From an uncultured Eubacteriales bacterium (lineage in GTDB: Bacteria; Bacillota; Clostridia; Oscillospirales; UBA644), in contig CAKSBH010000002.1 in the NCBI GenBank assembly GCA_934438175.1, forward strand, positions 181,095 to 245,094: a DNA stretch of 64,000 nucleotides. Direction: 5' to 3'. A program made the position numbers and the translations under genes. Below the pieces are notes generated by a model that was given only the letters and a program-made list of their open reading frames with translations, made no database searches and was not told where the DNA came from. Shown here in pieces: positions 50,839 to 58,709 of this stretch. Positions within the stretch are counted from its first letter, which is position 1. The number at the start of each line of letters is the position of its first letter.

Positions 50839-51789
50839 ATGACGGCAGTTTGGATTTTACTCGGCGTGCTTGCGGTTCTTGCCGTGGCCGTGCTTGCGGT
50901 GACGGCGTATTTTCTGCGGTTTGCCATCGGGCATCCGAAGCCGCTGGATTACACTGATAAGGAGGCGCTGCGCAGCACGTCCTGGGGGCTTTGTGCGGAC
51001 GAACTGGCGGAAACGCTGCGCCGGGTGCGGGCAACCCGATCCATCCGGACGGTTACCACGCGCGGCTTTGACGGGGCGGAGCTGCACGGCGACTGGATTT
51101 CCTGCGGACAACCGACGGAGCGGCTGATGATTCTGTTTCACGGCTGGCACGGCAGTCAGTATGCGGATTTCGGGCTGATTCTGGAGCATTATCTGGACGA
51201 TCTTCACTCCGATGTTCTGCTGGCGGAGCAGCGGGCGCACGGGCAGAGCCGGGAGCCGTATACCGGCTTCGGCATCTGGGAACGGCACGACTGCGTTTCC
51301 TGGGCGGACTATGCGGTGCGGGAATGCGGGGAGAATGTGCGGATTCTGCTGGGCGGCATTTCGATGGGAGCCACCACTGTGATGCTGGCTTCCGCCTACG
51401 ATCTTCCTCATGTAAAGGGCATTGTTGCCGATTGCGGCTTCACATCGCCGTGGGAGGAGTTTGCGCACGTGCTGCGCAGCCGTCATCTTCCGGTGTTTCC
51501 TGTTTTGCCGTTGGCGGATGTGCTGTGCCGTCTCAAAGCCCATTACGGGCTGAAGGAGGTTTCCGCACCGGACGCTCTGCGCCGGGCAACGCTTCCGATG
51601 CTGTTTCTGCACGGAACCGCCGACCGGTTTGTTCCGTGTGAAATGGGGAAACGGAATTTTGAGGCGTGCGCATCGGCAGACAAGGAACTGCTTCTGGTGG
51701 AGGGTGCCGGGCACGGGCAGAGTTATCCGGTTGACCGTGCGCGTGTGCGTGCGGCGCTGGATGCGTTTGTGGCGCGCATCGGGCTGTAA
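50839..51789 (+). CDS. Alpha/beta hydrolase with N-terminal membrane anchor
   Basis: 316 residues from ATG 50839 with AGGAGG upstream. One N-terminal transmembrane helix (4-28) precedes an alpha/beta hydrolase domain with the oxyanion HGWHGS, the nucleophile elbow GGISMGA, an Asp in LHGTADRFVP and the catalytic His in GAGHGQS. It resembles the YqkD/BAAT-like serine hydrolase group of Firmicutes, whose substrates are unknown. It follows the foldase gene by 64 bases with an imperfect GC hairpin between (50795-50822), so co-transcription is uncertain. Confidence 0.85.
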   Translation: MTAVWILLGVLAVLAVAVLAVTAYFLRFAIGHPKPLDYTDKEALRSTSWGLCADELAETLRRVRATRSIRTVTTRGFDGAELHGDWISCGQPTERLMILFHGWHGSQYADFGLILEHYLDDLHSDVLLAEQRAHGQSREPYTGFGIWERHDCVSWADYAVRECGENVRILLGGISMGATTVMLASAYDLPHVKGIVADCGFTSPWEEFAHVLRSRHLPVFPVLPLADVLCRLKAHYGLKEVSAPDALRRATLPMLFLHGTADRFVPCEMGKRNFEACASADKELLLVEGAGHGQSYPVDRARVRAALDAFVARIGL

Positions 51790-51790
51790 A

Positions 51791-51838
51791 AAAAAGAATC
51801 GGGGCATTCGCGGGGGGCGGGTGCCCCGATTCTTTTTG
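51791..51838 (+). terminator. Terminator after the hydrolase gene
   Basis: aaagaatcggggca/tgccccgattcttt stem with a G-rich loop of about 15 bases, followed by TTTTT. Confidence 0.9.
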
Positions 51839-51909
51839 AGAAAAACGCGGAAAGAGCCGCTGTCCTCCGGCTTGAACGGGGACGGCGGCACGGGTTTTTC
51901 AAAAATTTC

Positions 51910-51938
51910 TTGACAAGCGGACCGTTGGCGGATATAAT
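51910..51938 (+). promoter_or_regulatory. Promoter of the DUF4097 lipoprotein gene
   Basis: TTGACA (51910-51915), 17 bp, TATAAT (51933-51938). Confidence 0.9.
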
Positions 51939-52034
51939 AGGAAAAGAGGGATTCCAAAAGAATCCCGGCGAAAAAGAGAAAAGAAACGCCGTGCATCCGG
52001 GCGGAACGGTGCCGGAAAACAGGAGGGGAAACCC

Positions 52035-52985
52035 ATGAAAACAAAAAAAACAGCGGCGGCTGTTCTGGCAGGGATTCTGTTGTTTCTGCTGACATGCGGG
52101 CTTTCGGGGTGCACAACGCTGGACTCGATGCTGTATGAGAACGCCGACCGTTATTCCGCGGGGAACACGGTTGTGACCGGTGAGGTGACCGCCATTGATG
52201 TGGACTGGGGAAGCGGAAAGGTGAATCTTGCCGCACATGCCGGAGAGACGGTTTCGGTGGAGGAGACCCTGGACGATTCCGCAAAGGACAACCTGCGGGT
52301 GCATTGGTGGCTGGACGGAACGACATTGCGCATCAAATTTGCGGCTTCCGGCTTCCGGTTTTCGTATGTGAAAGAGGGGCAGAAGGAGCTGACGCTTCTG
52401 GTGCCTTCCGCAATTCCGCTTGCCAATGTGACCATCTGCACCACCTCCGCGGATGTGAACGCCTCGTATTTCCGCACGGATACGCTGAACATTTCCACGG
52501 CATCCGGCGGGATGAACGTGGAGTGCGATGCCCGTGAGATCCGACTGAGCAGTGCGTCGGGCGGGGTGTATCTGGATCCGACGGCGGCACCGGAGACGGT
52601 GTCGGTTTCGACGGTCTCCGGAGAGATTCGCGCGCGGCTGGACGAGGCAGGTAAGGGGACGTTTGAATCGACCTCCGGAAAGATTGAGCTGGACACCGGG
52701 GCGATGGAGGAGCTTTCGGTCAAATCGGTGAGCGGAAGCATCCGGCTTGAAGCGGACGAGGTTCCGCGCAAGGGCGATTTCCGTTCCACGTCCGGAGGCG
52801 TTGCGCTGTATGTTCCGAAGGGCTCCGGCTTTACCGCCACGGTCCGTTCCTTCGGCGGAAGAATTGATTCGGACATTTCGCTGAAACGGGACGGGAGCGT
52901 CTACACCTCGGGCGACGGAAGCGCCGTGCTGCAGGTGGAGACCAAGTCCGGCGATGTGGAACTCTGGCTGAACGAAAAAGGATAA
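52035..52985 (+). CDS. DUF4097-family beta-helix lipoprotein
   Basis: 316 residues from ATG 52035 with AGGAGGGG upstream. The signal peptide ends in a lipobox (LSGC, Cys about residue 26), so the protein is tethered to the outer face of the membrane. The rest is a ladder of short beta strands with recurring S-x-S-G-x-(I/V) turns (STASGGMNV, SSASGGVYL, STVSGEIRA, STSGKIELD, SVSGSIRLE, STSGGVALY), as in DUF4097/DUF4098 putative adhesins. The role is unknown; such proteins often accompany envelope-stress systems. It is monocistronic. Confidence 0.85.
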   Translation: MKTKKTAAAVLAGILLFLLTCGLSGCTTLDSMLYENADRYSAGNTVVTGEVTAIDVDWGSGKVNLAAHAGETVSVEETLDDSAKDNLRVHWWLDGTTLRIKFAASGFRFSYVKEGQKELTLLVPSAIPLANVTICTTSADVNASYFRTDTLNISTASGGMNVECDAREIRLSSASGGVYLDPTAAPETVSVSTVSGEIRARLDEAGKGTFESTSGKIELDTGAMEELSVKSVSGSIRLEADEVPRKGDFRSTSGGVALYVPKGSGFTATVRSFGGRIDSDISLKRDGSVYTSGDGSAVLQVETKSGDVELWLNEKG

Positions 52986-52989
52986 CGGT

Positions 52990-53042
52990 GAAACAAAGAA
53001 AAGAAGCAGAGCCCGTCCGGTTCTGCTTCTTTTCTTTGTTGG
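52990..53042. terminator. Bidirectional terminator
   Basis: aacaaagaaaagaagcaga/tctgcttcttttctttgtt long stem between the lipoprotein gene and upp. T-rich and A-rich arms give a T-run on both strands. Confidence 0.9.
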
Positions 53043-53043
53043 G

Positions 53044-53670
53044 TTATTTCGTGCCGAAGATGCGGTCGCCGGCGTCGCCGAGGCCGGGAATGATGTAGCC
53101 GTGATCGTTGAGCTTTTCGTCCAGGGCGGCACAGTACAGCGGAACGTCCGGATGGTCACGGTTCAGGCGCTCGATGCCTTCCGGAGCGGCAATCAAGTGC
53201 ACGCTGCGGATTTTCTTTGCGCCGTGCTGCTTGAGGAAGGTGATGGCGGCGGATGCCGAGCCGCCCGTGGCAAGCATCGGGTCTACCAGGAAGACCTCGC
53301 GCTCGCTGATGTCTGCCGGCAGTTTGCAGTAGTATTCCACCGGCTCCAGCGTGTTCGGGTCACGGTACAGCCCGATGTGACCGATTTTGATGTTGGGCAT
53401 CAGCTTGACGATGCCGTCCACCATGCCGAGTCCGGCGCGCAGGATGGGAACCACAGCCAGTTTGGTTTCCACAATCATCTTGACCTTTGCCTTGGTAATG
53501 GGGGTTTCGATCTCCACCTCGTCCAGGGGAAGATCCCGTGTGACTTCGTAGCACATCAGCATGGATACTTCGTCTACCAGTTCACGGAAATCCTTGGAGC
53601 CGGTGTCGATGTTGCGCATGATGGAAACCTTGTGCTGGATCAGGGGGTGGTTGGTGAAATTAACGGTCAT
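53044..53670 (-). CDS. upp: Uracil phosphoribosyltransferase
   Basis: 208 residues. It salvages uracil to UMP with PRPP. The PRPP-binding VDPMLATGGSASAA and the uracil-site closing segment GYIIPGLGDAGDRIFGTK are complete, as is MLMCYEVTRDLPL near the N-terminus. The start has GGAGGATG upstream. It is the last gene of tsaE-tsaB-rpiB-upp. Confidence 0.97.
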   Translation of the reverse strand: MTVNFTNHPLIQHKVSIMRNIDTGSKDFRELVDEVSMLMCYEVTRDLPLDEVEIETPITKAKVKMIVETKLAVVPILRAGLGMVDGIVKLMPNIKIGHIGLYRDPNTLEPVEYYCKLPADISEREVFLVDPMLATGGSASAAITFLKQHGAKKIRSVHLIAAPEGIERLNRDHPDVPLYCAALDEKLNDHGYIIPGLGDAGDRIFGTK

Positions 53671-53704
53671 AATACATCCTCCATCTTAATGATTCTTACA
53701 AAAA

Positions 53705-54130
53705 TTAGTTGTCAAACATATCCAGGCGGATCTGGTGTTTGCCGCCTTCAAAGCCGGTTTGCAGAAACAGGTCGGTAATCTCCTCCGCAAGCCCTTCGCC
53801 GACGACCCGTGCGCCGAGGCACAGCACGTTGGCATTGTTGTGCAGACGGGTGTATTTTGCAGAGAAGCAGTCGCCGCAGACGGCGGCGCGGATGCCTTTC
53901 TGCTTGTTTGCCGCCATGCTCATGCCGATGCCCGTTCCGCAGACGAGAATGCCTTTTTCGCATTCGCCGCTCTGAATCTTTTCGCAGACCTTTTTGGCAA
54001 AGACGGGGTAATGGCACGAGGCGGTGCTGTCGGTACCGACATCCACAAACGGAACGCCGGTTTCCGTGAGGTGCGCTTTGAGTTTTTCCTTGAGGGCATA
54101 GCCCGCATGGTCACTGCCGATGACAATCAT
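53705..54130 (-). CDS. rpiB: Ribose-5-phosphate isomerase B
   Basis: 141 residues. It interconverts ribose-5-P and ribulose-5-P. The N-terminal GSDHAGYALKEKLKAHL, the catalytic Cys in GILVCGTGIGMSMAANK and the HNNANVLCLGARV motif are all present. A strong AAGGAGG site precedes the start. It lies between tsaB and upp, an order seen in other Clostridia, linking ribose-5-P supply to salvage. Confidence 0.97.
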   Translation of the reverse strand: MIVIGSDHAGYALKEKLKAHLTETGVPFVDVGTDSTASCHYPVFAKKVCEKIQSGECEKGILVCGTGIGMSMAANKQKGIRAAVCGDCFSAKYTRLHNNANVLCLGARVVGEGLAEEITDLFLQTGFEGGKHQIRLDMFDN

Positions 54131-54150
54131 AGTCGTTTCCTCCTTCGGTG

Positions 54151-54828
54151 TCAGTTCGGAAGTCCGAGCCGGATCCGTTCCGCCTGCGAGGGACGGAGGT
54201 AGACCGGTGCCAGGGCTTCGGCGCTAACGGTGGTTGCGTTCTGTGCAAGACGGGCCACGGCGAGAGCCGAGATCCGGTCTGCGTTTTCTTCCCGGACGGC
54301 AGGAAGATTCTGTTCTTCGCAAAACCGTGCGAAGAGCGGGGCGCCGTCTCCGACCAGGCGGACGGTGCCGCGGATTTCCTTTGCCAGTTCGTTGGCGCGG
54401 ATCTGCCGGTCCGGCGTACAGCGCCGGAGCACGCCGTTTTCGACCGTGAACATGGCATTGTAAAACTGGTTTCTCCGTGCGTCCAGCAGGGCGGCGACCG
54501 TTCCGTCCGTGTGCCGCGCCTCTTCTGCCAGCGCTTCCAGCGGCGAGACCGCCACGCAGGGGGTGTTGTGCGGGAACGCAAGCCCCTTGACCGCGGAAAC
54601 ACCGATCTTCACGCCCGTGAAGGAGCCGGGGCCGACGGTGACGGCAATCCGGTCCAGGTCGGCTACGGTGAGACGCAGATCCTCCAGGGCACGGCGTGCC
54701 GCCGGAAGAAGCGTGACGGAATGGTTGGATTCCGCATCGCCGAAATACAGGGCGTATTGCCCGGTTTCCGTGTTCAGCGCACAGGCGGAGCACGTTTTGG
54801 ATGCGCTGTCCAGTGCCAGGATGTTCAT
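54151..54828 (-). CDS. tsaB: tRNA t6A synthesis protein TsaB
   Basis: 225 residues from ATG 54828; it overlaps tsaE by 4 bases. The ASKHA-fold N-terminus ILALDSASKTCSACAL and GPGSFTGVKIGVSAVKGLA are typical of TsaB (YeaZ). It scaffolds TsaD and TsaE for threonylcarbamoyladenosine-37 formation in ANN-decoding tRNAs. The tsaD gene is not in this window. Confidence 0.94.
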   Translation of the reverse strand: MNILALDSASKTCSACALNTETGQYALYFGDAESNHSVTLLPAARRALEDLRLTVADLDRIAVTVGPGSFTGVKIGVSAVKGLAFPHNTPCVAVSPLEALAEEARHTDGTVAALLDARRNQFYNAMFTVENGVLRRCTPDRQIRANELAKEIRGTVRLVGDGAPLFARFCEEQNLPAVREENADRISALAVARLAQNATTVSAEALAPVYLRPSQAERIRLGLPN

Positions 54829-55250
54829 GCTTCGCCGCCTCCCTCTACGGTGATGATGCGTTCCTGCGGCTGTGCGCCGTAGCTGAAGGAGAGAAAAACC
54901 GTGTTCTCCGGCAGCCATTCCCGCGCAAGCCTGCTCCATTCAATGAAGACGCAGGCACCGCTTTCCACGTCGTCGAAAAAGCCGATGGAATACAGGTCGT
55001 CCTCATCCCGGAGCCGGTACAGGTCGTAGTGCAGCACGGGGACGGCGGCAGGATAGCGGTGACAGAGCGCGAACGTGGGGCTGGAGACCTCGCCGGTGTA
55101 GCCCATGGCTTCCAGCGCTCCCTTGACGAATGCCGTTTTCCCTGCGCCCATCTGCCCGTCCAGACAGATGACGGCACCCTTGTGAAACAACGGCAAAAGG
55201 CGGGCAGCCAGTGCTTTGGTGTCCTGTTCGGACCGTGACGTGTAGGTCAT
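54825..55250 (-). CDS. tsaE: tRNA t6A synthesis ATPase TsaE
   Basis: 141 residues. The P-loop GQMGAGKTAFVKG, SPTF and the HYDLYRL motif define TsaE (YjeE). It is the ATPase that resets the TsaBD complex. The start has AAGGAGGG somewhat far upstream (about 12 bases). It is the first gene of the tsaE-tsaB-rpiB-upp operon, with a consensus promoter 36 bases before it. Confidence 0.95.
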   Translation of the reverse strand: MTYTSRSEQDTKALAARLLPLFHKGAVICLDGQMGAGKTAFVKGALEAMGYTGEVSSPTFALCHRYPAAVPVLHYDLYRLRDEDDLYSIGFFDDVESGACVFIEWSRLAREWLPENTVFLSFSYGAQPQERIITVEGGGEA

Positions 55251-55285
55251 AAGCGCGGCTGCCCTCCTTTTTATCTTTACCTCTT

Positions 55286-55314
55286 ATTATATCATAAAAT
55301 CCGGGGTAAGTCAA
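55286..55314 (-). promoter_or_regulatory. Promoter of the tsaE-tsaB-rpiB-upp operon
   Basis: TTGACT (55314-55309), 17 bp, TATAAT (55291-55286) on the - strand. Confidence 0.85.
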
Positions 55315-55336
55315 CAGAGATTGCGAGAAAATGCAG

Positions 55337-55378
55337 AAACGACGGCTTCCCCGGAAACGGGAAGCCGTCGCTGTTTTT
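55337..55378. terminator. GC hairpin after aspS
   Basis: gacggcttccc/gggaagccgtc stem. On the + strand it is followed by GCTGTTTTTTT; on the - strand, the direction of aspS, the tail is only GTTTCTGCATTTTC, so termination there may be modest. Confidence 0.65.
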
Positions 55379-56713
55379 TTACGGAGTGAGCCGGTTGGGG
55401 CCGCGGAAGATGAACATGGATTCCTTGATGTGCAGTCCAAGCAGCAGCATGGTCAGACGGTCTACGCCGAGACCGAAGCCGCCGTGCGGCGGGCAGCCGT
55501 ATTTGAAGAAATCCAGATAGAACCGGACATCTTCGCCCAGTCCCTTTTCGTCCGCCTGCTTTTTGAGAATGTCGTACCGATGCTCACGCTGGGCGCCGGT
55601 GGTGATCTCCGTGCCTCTCCAGATCAGATCGTAGCCCATCGGAACGCCGTTTTCATCACGCATATGGTAGAAAGCGCGCTTGTCGGCGGAATAATCCGTG
55701 ACAAACAGAAACTCGTGGTTGTAGTGCTTCTTCACCCAGTCAAACGAGAGACGTTCGGCGTCTGTGGTGAGGTCGCCCTTTTCGGAATCCGGAACGGTGT
55801 AGCCGAAATCCTCTTCCAGACCCTTGTAGAGGTCGGCGAGGCGGACAACGGGGAACGGGGTCTCCGGCACAATCACTTCCTTGCCGAACAGTTCCAGAAT
55901 TTTGTCGCCGTACTGCGCCTTCACGTTTGCCAGCGCGTCTTTCAGCAGTTCTTCTTCCAGTTTCATCACATCACGGTACGAGTCGATGTAGCTGAATTCC
56001 AGGTCGAAGCCCGTGAATTCCGTGGTGTGCTTGTTGGTGTAGGATTTTTCCGCGCGGAAGACGGGACCGCACTCGAAGATGCGTTCAAAGCCGGCTGCCA
56101 TTGCCATCTGCTTGTAGAACTGCGGGCTCTGGGCGAGGTATGCTTTGCGGTCGAAGTATTTGACCTCAAACACGTCGGAGCCGCTTTCGGATGCCGCGCC
56201 GATGAGTTTGGGCGTGTGAATTTCGATGAAGTTGCGCTGCAGCAGGAACTGACGCATGGCGTTGACAAACGCCGTCTGTGCCCGGAACATCAGCTGGTTT
56301 TCCTCGGTGCGGAGGTCGATCCAGCGGTAGTCGATGCGCTGGTCGATGGAGGAGCGTTCGATGGCCTGCTTCTTTTTGGTGGCGGGCACGTCCTTGCGGG
56401 CGATGGGAAGCGGGTCCGAAATGCTTTCTGCCCGAAGGGACGAGGGAATCAGTTCCAGTCCGCCCATCTTGACGTATTCGTTTGCCACGACGGTGCCGGT
56501 TGCCGTGATGACGGAGTCTGCCGTCAGGGAGTCAAGAACCGGAATGAGCTGCGGGTGCTTTTCTTTTTCCACCGTGATCTGCAGTTTTCCCGTGATGTCC
56601 TTGAGAACCAGGAATGCCATGGCGCTTCCGTTGCGGATGTTTTCCAGGAAGCCCTGCACCTTTACTTCCGTTCCCAGTTTGTTTTTTACGTCCGAGACGT
56701 ATGTTCTTTCCAT
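55379..56713 (-). CDS. aspS: Aspartyl-tRNA synthetase, archaeal type (likely non-discriminating)
   Basis: 444 residues from ATG 56713 (AAGGGGC upstream). It has an N-terminal OB anticodon domain (TEVKVQGFLENIRNGSAMAFLVLKD) and a class II core with motif 2 GPVFRAEKSYTNKHTTEFTGFDLE and motif 3 GFGLGVDRLTMLLLGL. At 444 residues it lacks the GAD insertion of the 590-residue bacterial AspRS, so it is the archaeal type. The OB-domain residue that is Trp in discriminating archaeal enzymes appears to be Phe (QGFLEN), which fits charging of both tRNA-Asp and tRNA-Asn with later amidation by GatCAB, not seen here. It probably follows the HD gene in one transcript, 13 bases apart. Confidence 0.88.
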   Translation of the reverse strand: MERTYVSDVKNKLGTEVKVQGFLENIRNGSAMAFLVLKDITGKLQITVEKEKHPQLIPVLDSLTADSVITATGTVVANEYVKMGGLELIPSSLRAESISDPLPIARKDVPATKKKQAIERSSIDQRIDYRWIDLRTEENQLMFRAQTAFVNAMRQFLLQRNFIEIHTPKLIGAASESGSDVFEVKYFDRKAYLAQSPQFYKQMAMAAGFERIFECGPVFRAEKSYTNKHTTEFTGFDLEFSYIDSYRDVMKLEEELLKDALANVKAQYGDKILELFGKEVIVPETPFPVVRLADLYKGLEEDFGYTVPDSEKGDLTTDAERLSFDWVKKHYNHEFLFVTDYSADKRAFYHMRDENGVPMGYDLIWRGTEITTGAQREHRYDILKKQADEKGLGEDVRFYLDFFKYGCPPHGGFGLGVDRLTMLLLGLHIKESMFIFRGPNRLTP

Positions 56714-56726
56714 AAATCTGCCCCTT

Positions 56727-57299
56727 CTATCTTGCATTGGTATCGTTTTTGATTTTGTCTTCCGTTTCCCGGCGCAGCAGCGCGCGCAGCTCGGTGAGAT
56801 ACGGCGAAAAGCGCACGCGGTCTTCCGCATAGGTGAGGTTGAGTGAAAACTCGTTCGGCGTCCAGGTGGAAAGGTCGGACTCGTTGTGCTGGATCACCGC
56901 CTCGAGGTTGTCCAGGCATTTGTAGATGCGTGCCTCTTCGGTTTCCTGCTGCCGCATCTCGTCGTAAAGCCGGCGCATGTCCGTGTTCAGCGGAGCGGGG
57001 AGAGAGGCGACCCAGTCAAACAGAAGTTTTTCTTCGGTGACTTCGTTTTCCTCGGTTTTCTCAAACGACGGGATGTCGCCGGTGAAGATCTCGCCGAGGT
57101 CGTGGATGACGCACATCCGCAGCACCCGGTCCATGTCGGCGCCGGGAAACTCGTTGCGGAGCAGAAACGCCATCAGCGCCAGCCGCCAGCTGTGGTCGGC
57201 AACGCTTTCGTGCCGTCCGCCCCCGGTGTAGCAGTGGCGGGTGGTGTCTTTGAGTTTCTGCGCCAGATGGGCTGCCTGCAGGAATTCTGCCGGTGTCAT
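56727..57299 (-). CDS. HD-domain hydrolase, HDDC2/YfbR-like
   Basis: 190 residues from ATG 57299 with GGAGG upstream. The HD metal residues are clear: HESVADHSWRLAL, the CVIHDLGEIFTGDIP segment and a following KCLDNLEAVIQHNE. This is the HDDC2-like branch, related to 5'-nucleotidase YfbR but not the same as the protein at 42404-42994. It probably dephosphorylates nucleotides, though the substrate is unknown. It shares a promoter with aspS. Confidence 0.82.
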   Translation of the reverse strand: MTPAEFLQAAHLAQKLKDTTRHCYTGGGRHESVADHSWRLALMAFLLRNEFPGADMDRVLRMCVIHDLGEIFTGDIPSFEKTEENEVTEEKLLFDWVASLPAPLNTDMRRLYDEMRQQETEEARIYKCLDNLEAVIQHNESDLSTWTPNEFSLNLTYAEDRVRFSPYLTELRALLRRETEDKIKNDTNAR

Positions 57300-57339
57300 T
57301 GCCAGACCTCCGCTTCTCCGTACCCGGTTAAGATACCTT

Positions 57340-57368
57340 ATTATAGCATACCGTTTCGGCGGATTCAA
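57340..57368 (-). promoter_or_regulatory. Promoter of the HD hydrolase-aspS unit
   Basis: TTGAAT (57368-57363), 17 bp, TATAAT (57345-57340) with TGC before it (extended -10). Confidence 0.85.
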
Positions 57369-57394
57369 CCCCTTTTGCGCAAAAAAGTATGTTC

Positions 57395-57423
57395 TTGACG
57401 AACGGAAGGGGATGTGCTACAAT
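57395..57423 (+). promoter_or_regulatory. Promoter of the GNAT gene
   Basis: TTGACG (57395-57400), 17 bp, TACAAT (57418-57423), with an extended TGC before the -10. Diverges from the HD hydrolase promoter. Confidence 0.85.
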
Positions 57424-57454
57424 AAAACAAAAAAAGATCCGGAGGACGAGAGCG

Positions 57455-58003
57455 ATGCGGGTGGAGACAAAACGGAAGATTCTGCGGGACGGACGGTGCG
57501 TGGAGCTGCGCAGTGCGCTGCCGGAGGACGCGGCGGCGGTGCTGGCGCAAAGACGGCAGGTGGCGGCGGAAACGGATTTTCTGGTGCGGTATCCCGATGA
57601 GATCGATCGGGCGGAGGAGGATGAACGGCGCTTCCTCGCGGCAAAGGACCGGGACCCGCAGGAGGTTCTGCTGGCGGTGTTCTGCGACGGCAGAATCGTT
57701 GCGGTCGCAGGGCTGACCCGGGTGGGAAGTCAGGCGAAGTTGCGTCACCGCGGCTCGGTGGGAATCTCGGTGTGCCGGGAGTTCTGGCACGTGGGGCTGG
57801 GAACGCTTCTGATGGAGGAACTGCTGGGGCTGGCAAAAGCCGCCCCGTTTGCGCAGGCGGAGTTGGGGGTTTACGCCGAAAACACGCGGGCAATTGCCCT
57901 GTACCGCCGGTTCGGCTTCCGGGAATGGGGCACGCTGCCCCGCGCGTTCCGTCTGCGGGACGGATCGTATCACGACGAGGTGCAGATGGTGCTGGAACTG
58001 TGA
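57455..58003 (+). CDS. GNAT-family N-acetyltransferase
   Basis: 182 residues from ATG 57455, with GGAGG upstream. GNAT motif A is visible as VGISVCREFWHVGLGTLLMEELLGLA with the acetyl-CoA loop (R/Q-x-x-G-x-G/A equivalent HVGLGT), followed by AELGVYAENTRAIALYRRFGFREWG. It resembles RimI/RimJ-like and YhhY-type small-molecule or protein acetyltransferases; the substrate is unknown. It lies 17 bases before the bceR-like gene, so it is likely transcribed with the sensing system. Confidence 0.85.
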   Translation: MRVETKRKILRDGRCVELRSALPEDAAAVLAQRRQVAAETDFLVRYPDEIDRAEEDERRFLAAKDRDPQEVLLAVFCDGRIVAVAGLTRVGSQAKLRHRGSVGISVCREFWHVGLGTLLMEELLGLAKAAPFAQAELGVYAENTRAIALYRRFGFREWGTLPRAFRLRDGSYHDEVQMVLEL

Positions 58004-58020
58004 GCGGGGGAAACGGGAAC

Positions 58021-58695
58021 ATGTATAAGATATTGATCGTGGAAGACGATTCCTGCATCGCCGAAGCCATCCGGAAGGAGGGGGAGGCGTGGAATTTTGA
58101 GATGCACATCGCCGGGGATCTGCGCCATGTGACGGATTGCTTTGCGGCGATTCGTCCGCACCTGGTGCTGATGGACATCGGGCTTCCGTTTTACAACGGG
58201 TTTTACTGGTGCACGGAGATCCGCAAGGTCTCGTCCGTTCCCATTCTGTTTCTGTCGTCGGCGTCGGACAATCTCAATCTGGTGATGGCGGTCAACCTGG
58301 GCGCGGACGATTTTCTCGCCAAGCCGTTTGATCTGGGGGTGCTGATGGCAAAGGTGCGTGCGCTGCTGCGGCGCGCTTACGATTTTTCGGCGGAGCCCCC
58401 GCTTCCGGAGCATCGGGGTGCCGTTCTGGATGCCGCCCGCGGTCAGCTGCGCCTGGGCGATGCGGTGATCCCGCTGACCAAAAACGAAACCGGGATCCTG
58501 CTGTGCCTGATGGAGAGCCGGGGGCGCACGGTCAGTCGGGAGAAGCTGATGGAGCGTCTGTGGGAGACTGACCGGTTTGTGGACGAGAACACGCTGTCCG
58601 TCAACGTCAACCGTCTGCGCCGCAAGCTGGATGCGGCGGGGCTTCCGGGCTTCATTGAGACCCGTGTGGGCGAGGGGTACCGGCTGGCGGAATGA
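58021..58695 (+). CDS. BceR-like OmpR-family response regulator
   Basis: 224 residues from ATG 58021. The receiver has the acidic pair EDD, phospho-acceptor Asp52 (LVLMDIGLP), Ser/Thr and Lys (LAKPFD) in place. The C-terminal winged helix (KNETGILLCLMESRGRTVSREKLMERLW...NVNRLRRKL) is OmpR type. It resembles BceR/GraR/VirR regulators that respond to cell-wall antibiotics through a histidine kinase and an ABC transporter, both encoded downstream. The probable target is the operator at 59711-59747. The end overlaps an upstream in-frame ATG of the kinase gene. Confidence 0.9.
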   Translation: MYKILIVEDDSCIAEAIRKEGEAWNFEMHIAGDLRHVTDCFAAIRPHLVLMDIGLPFYNGFYWCTEIRKVSSVPILFLSSASDNLNLVMAVNLGADDFLAKPFDLGVLMAKVRALLRRAYDFSAEPPLPEHRGAVLDAARGQLRLGDAVIPLTKNETGILLCLMESRGRTVSREKLMERLWETDRFVDENTLSVNVNRLRRKLDAAGLPGFIETRVGEGYRLAE

Positions 58696-58709
58696 GAAGG
58701 GGGAAAACG

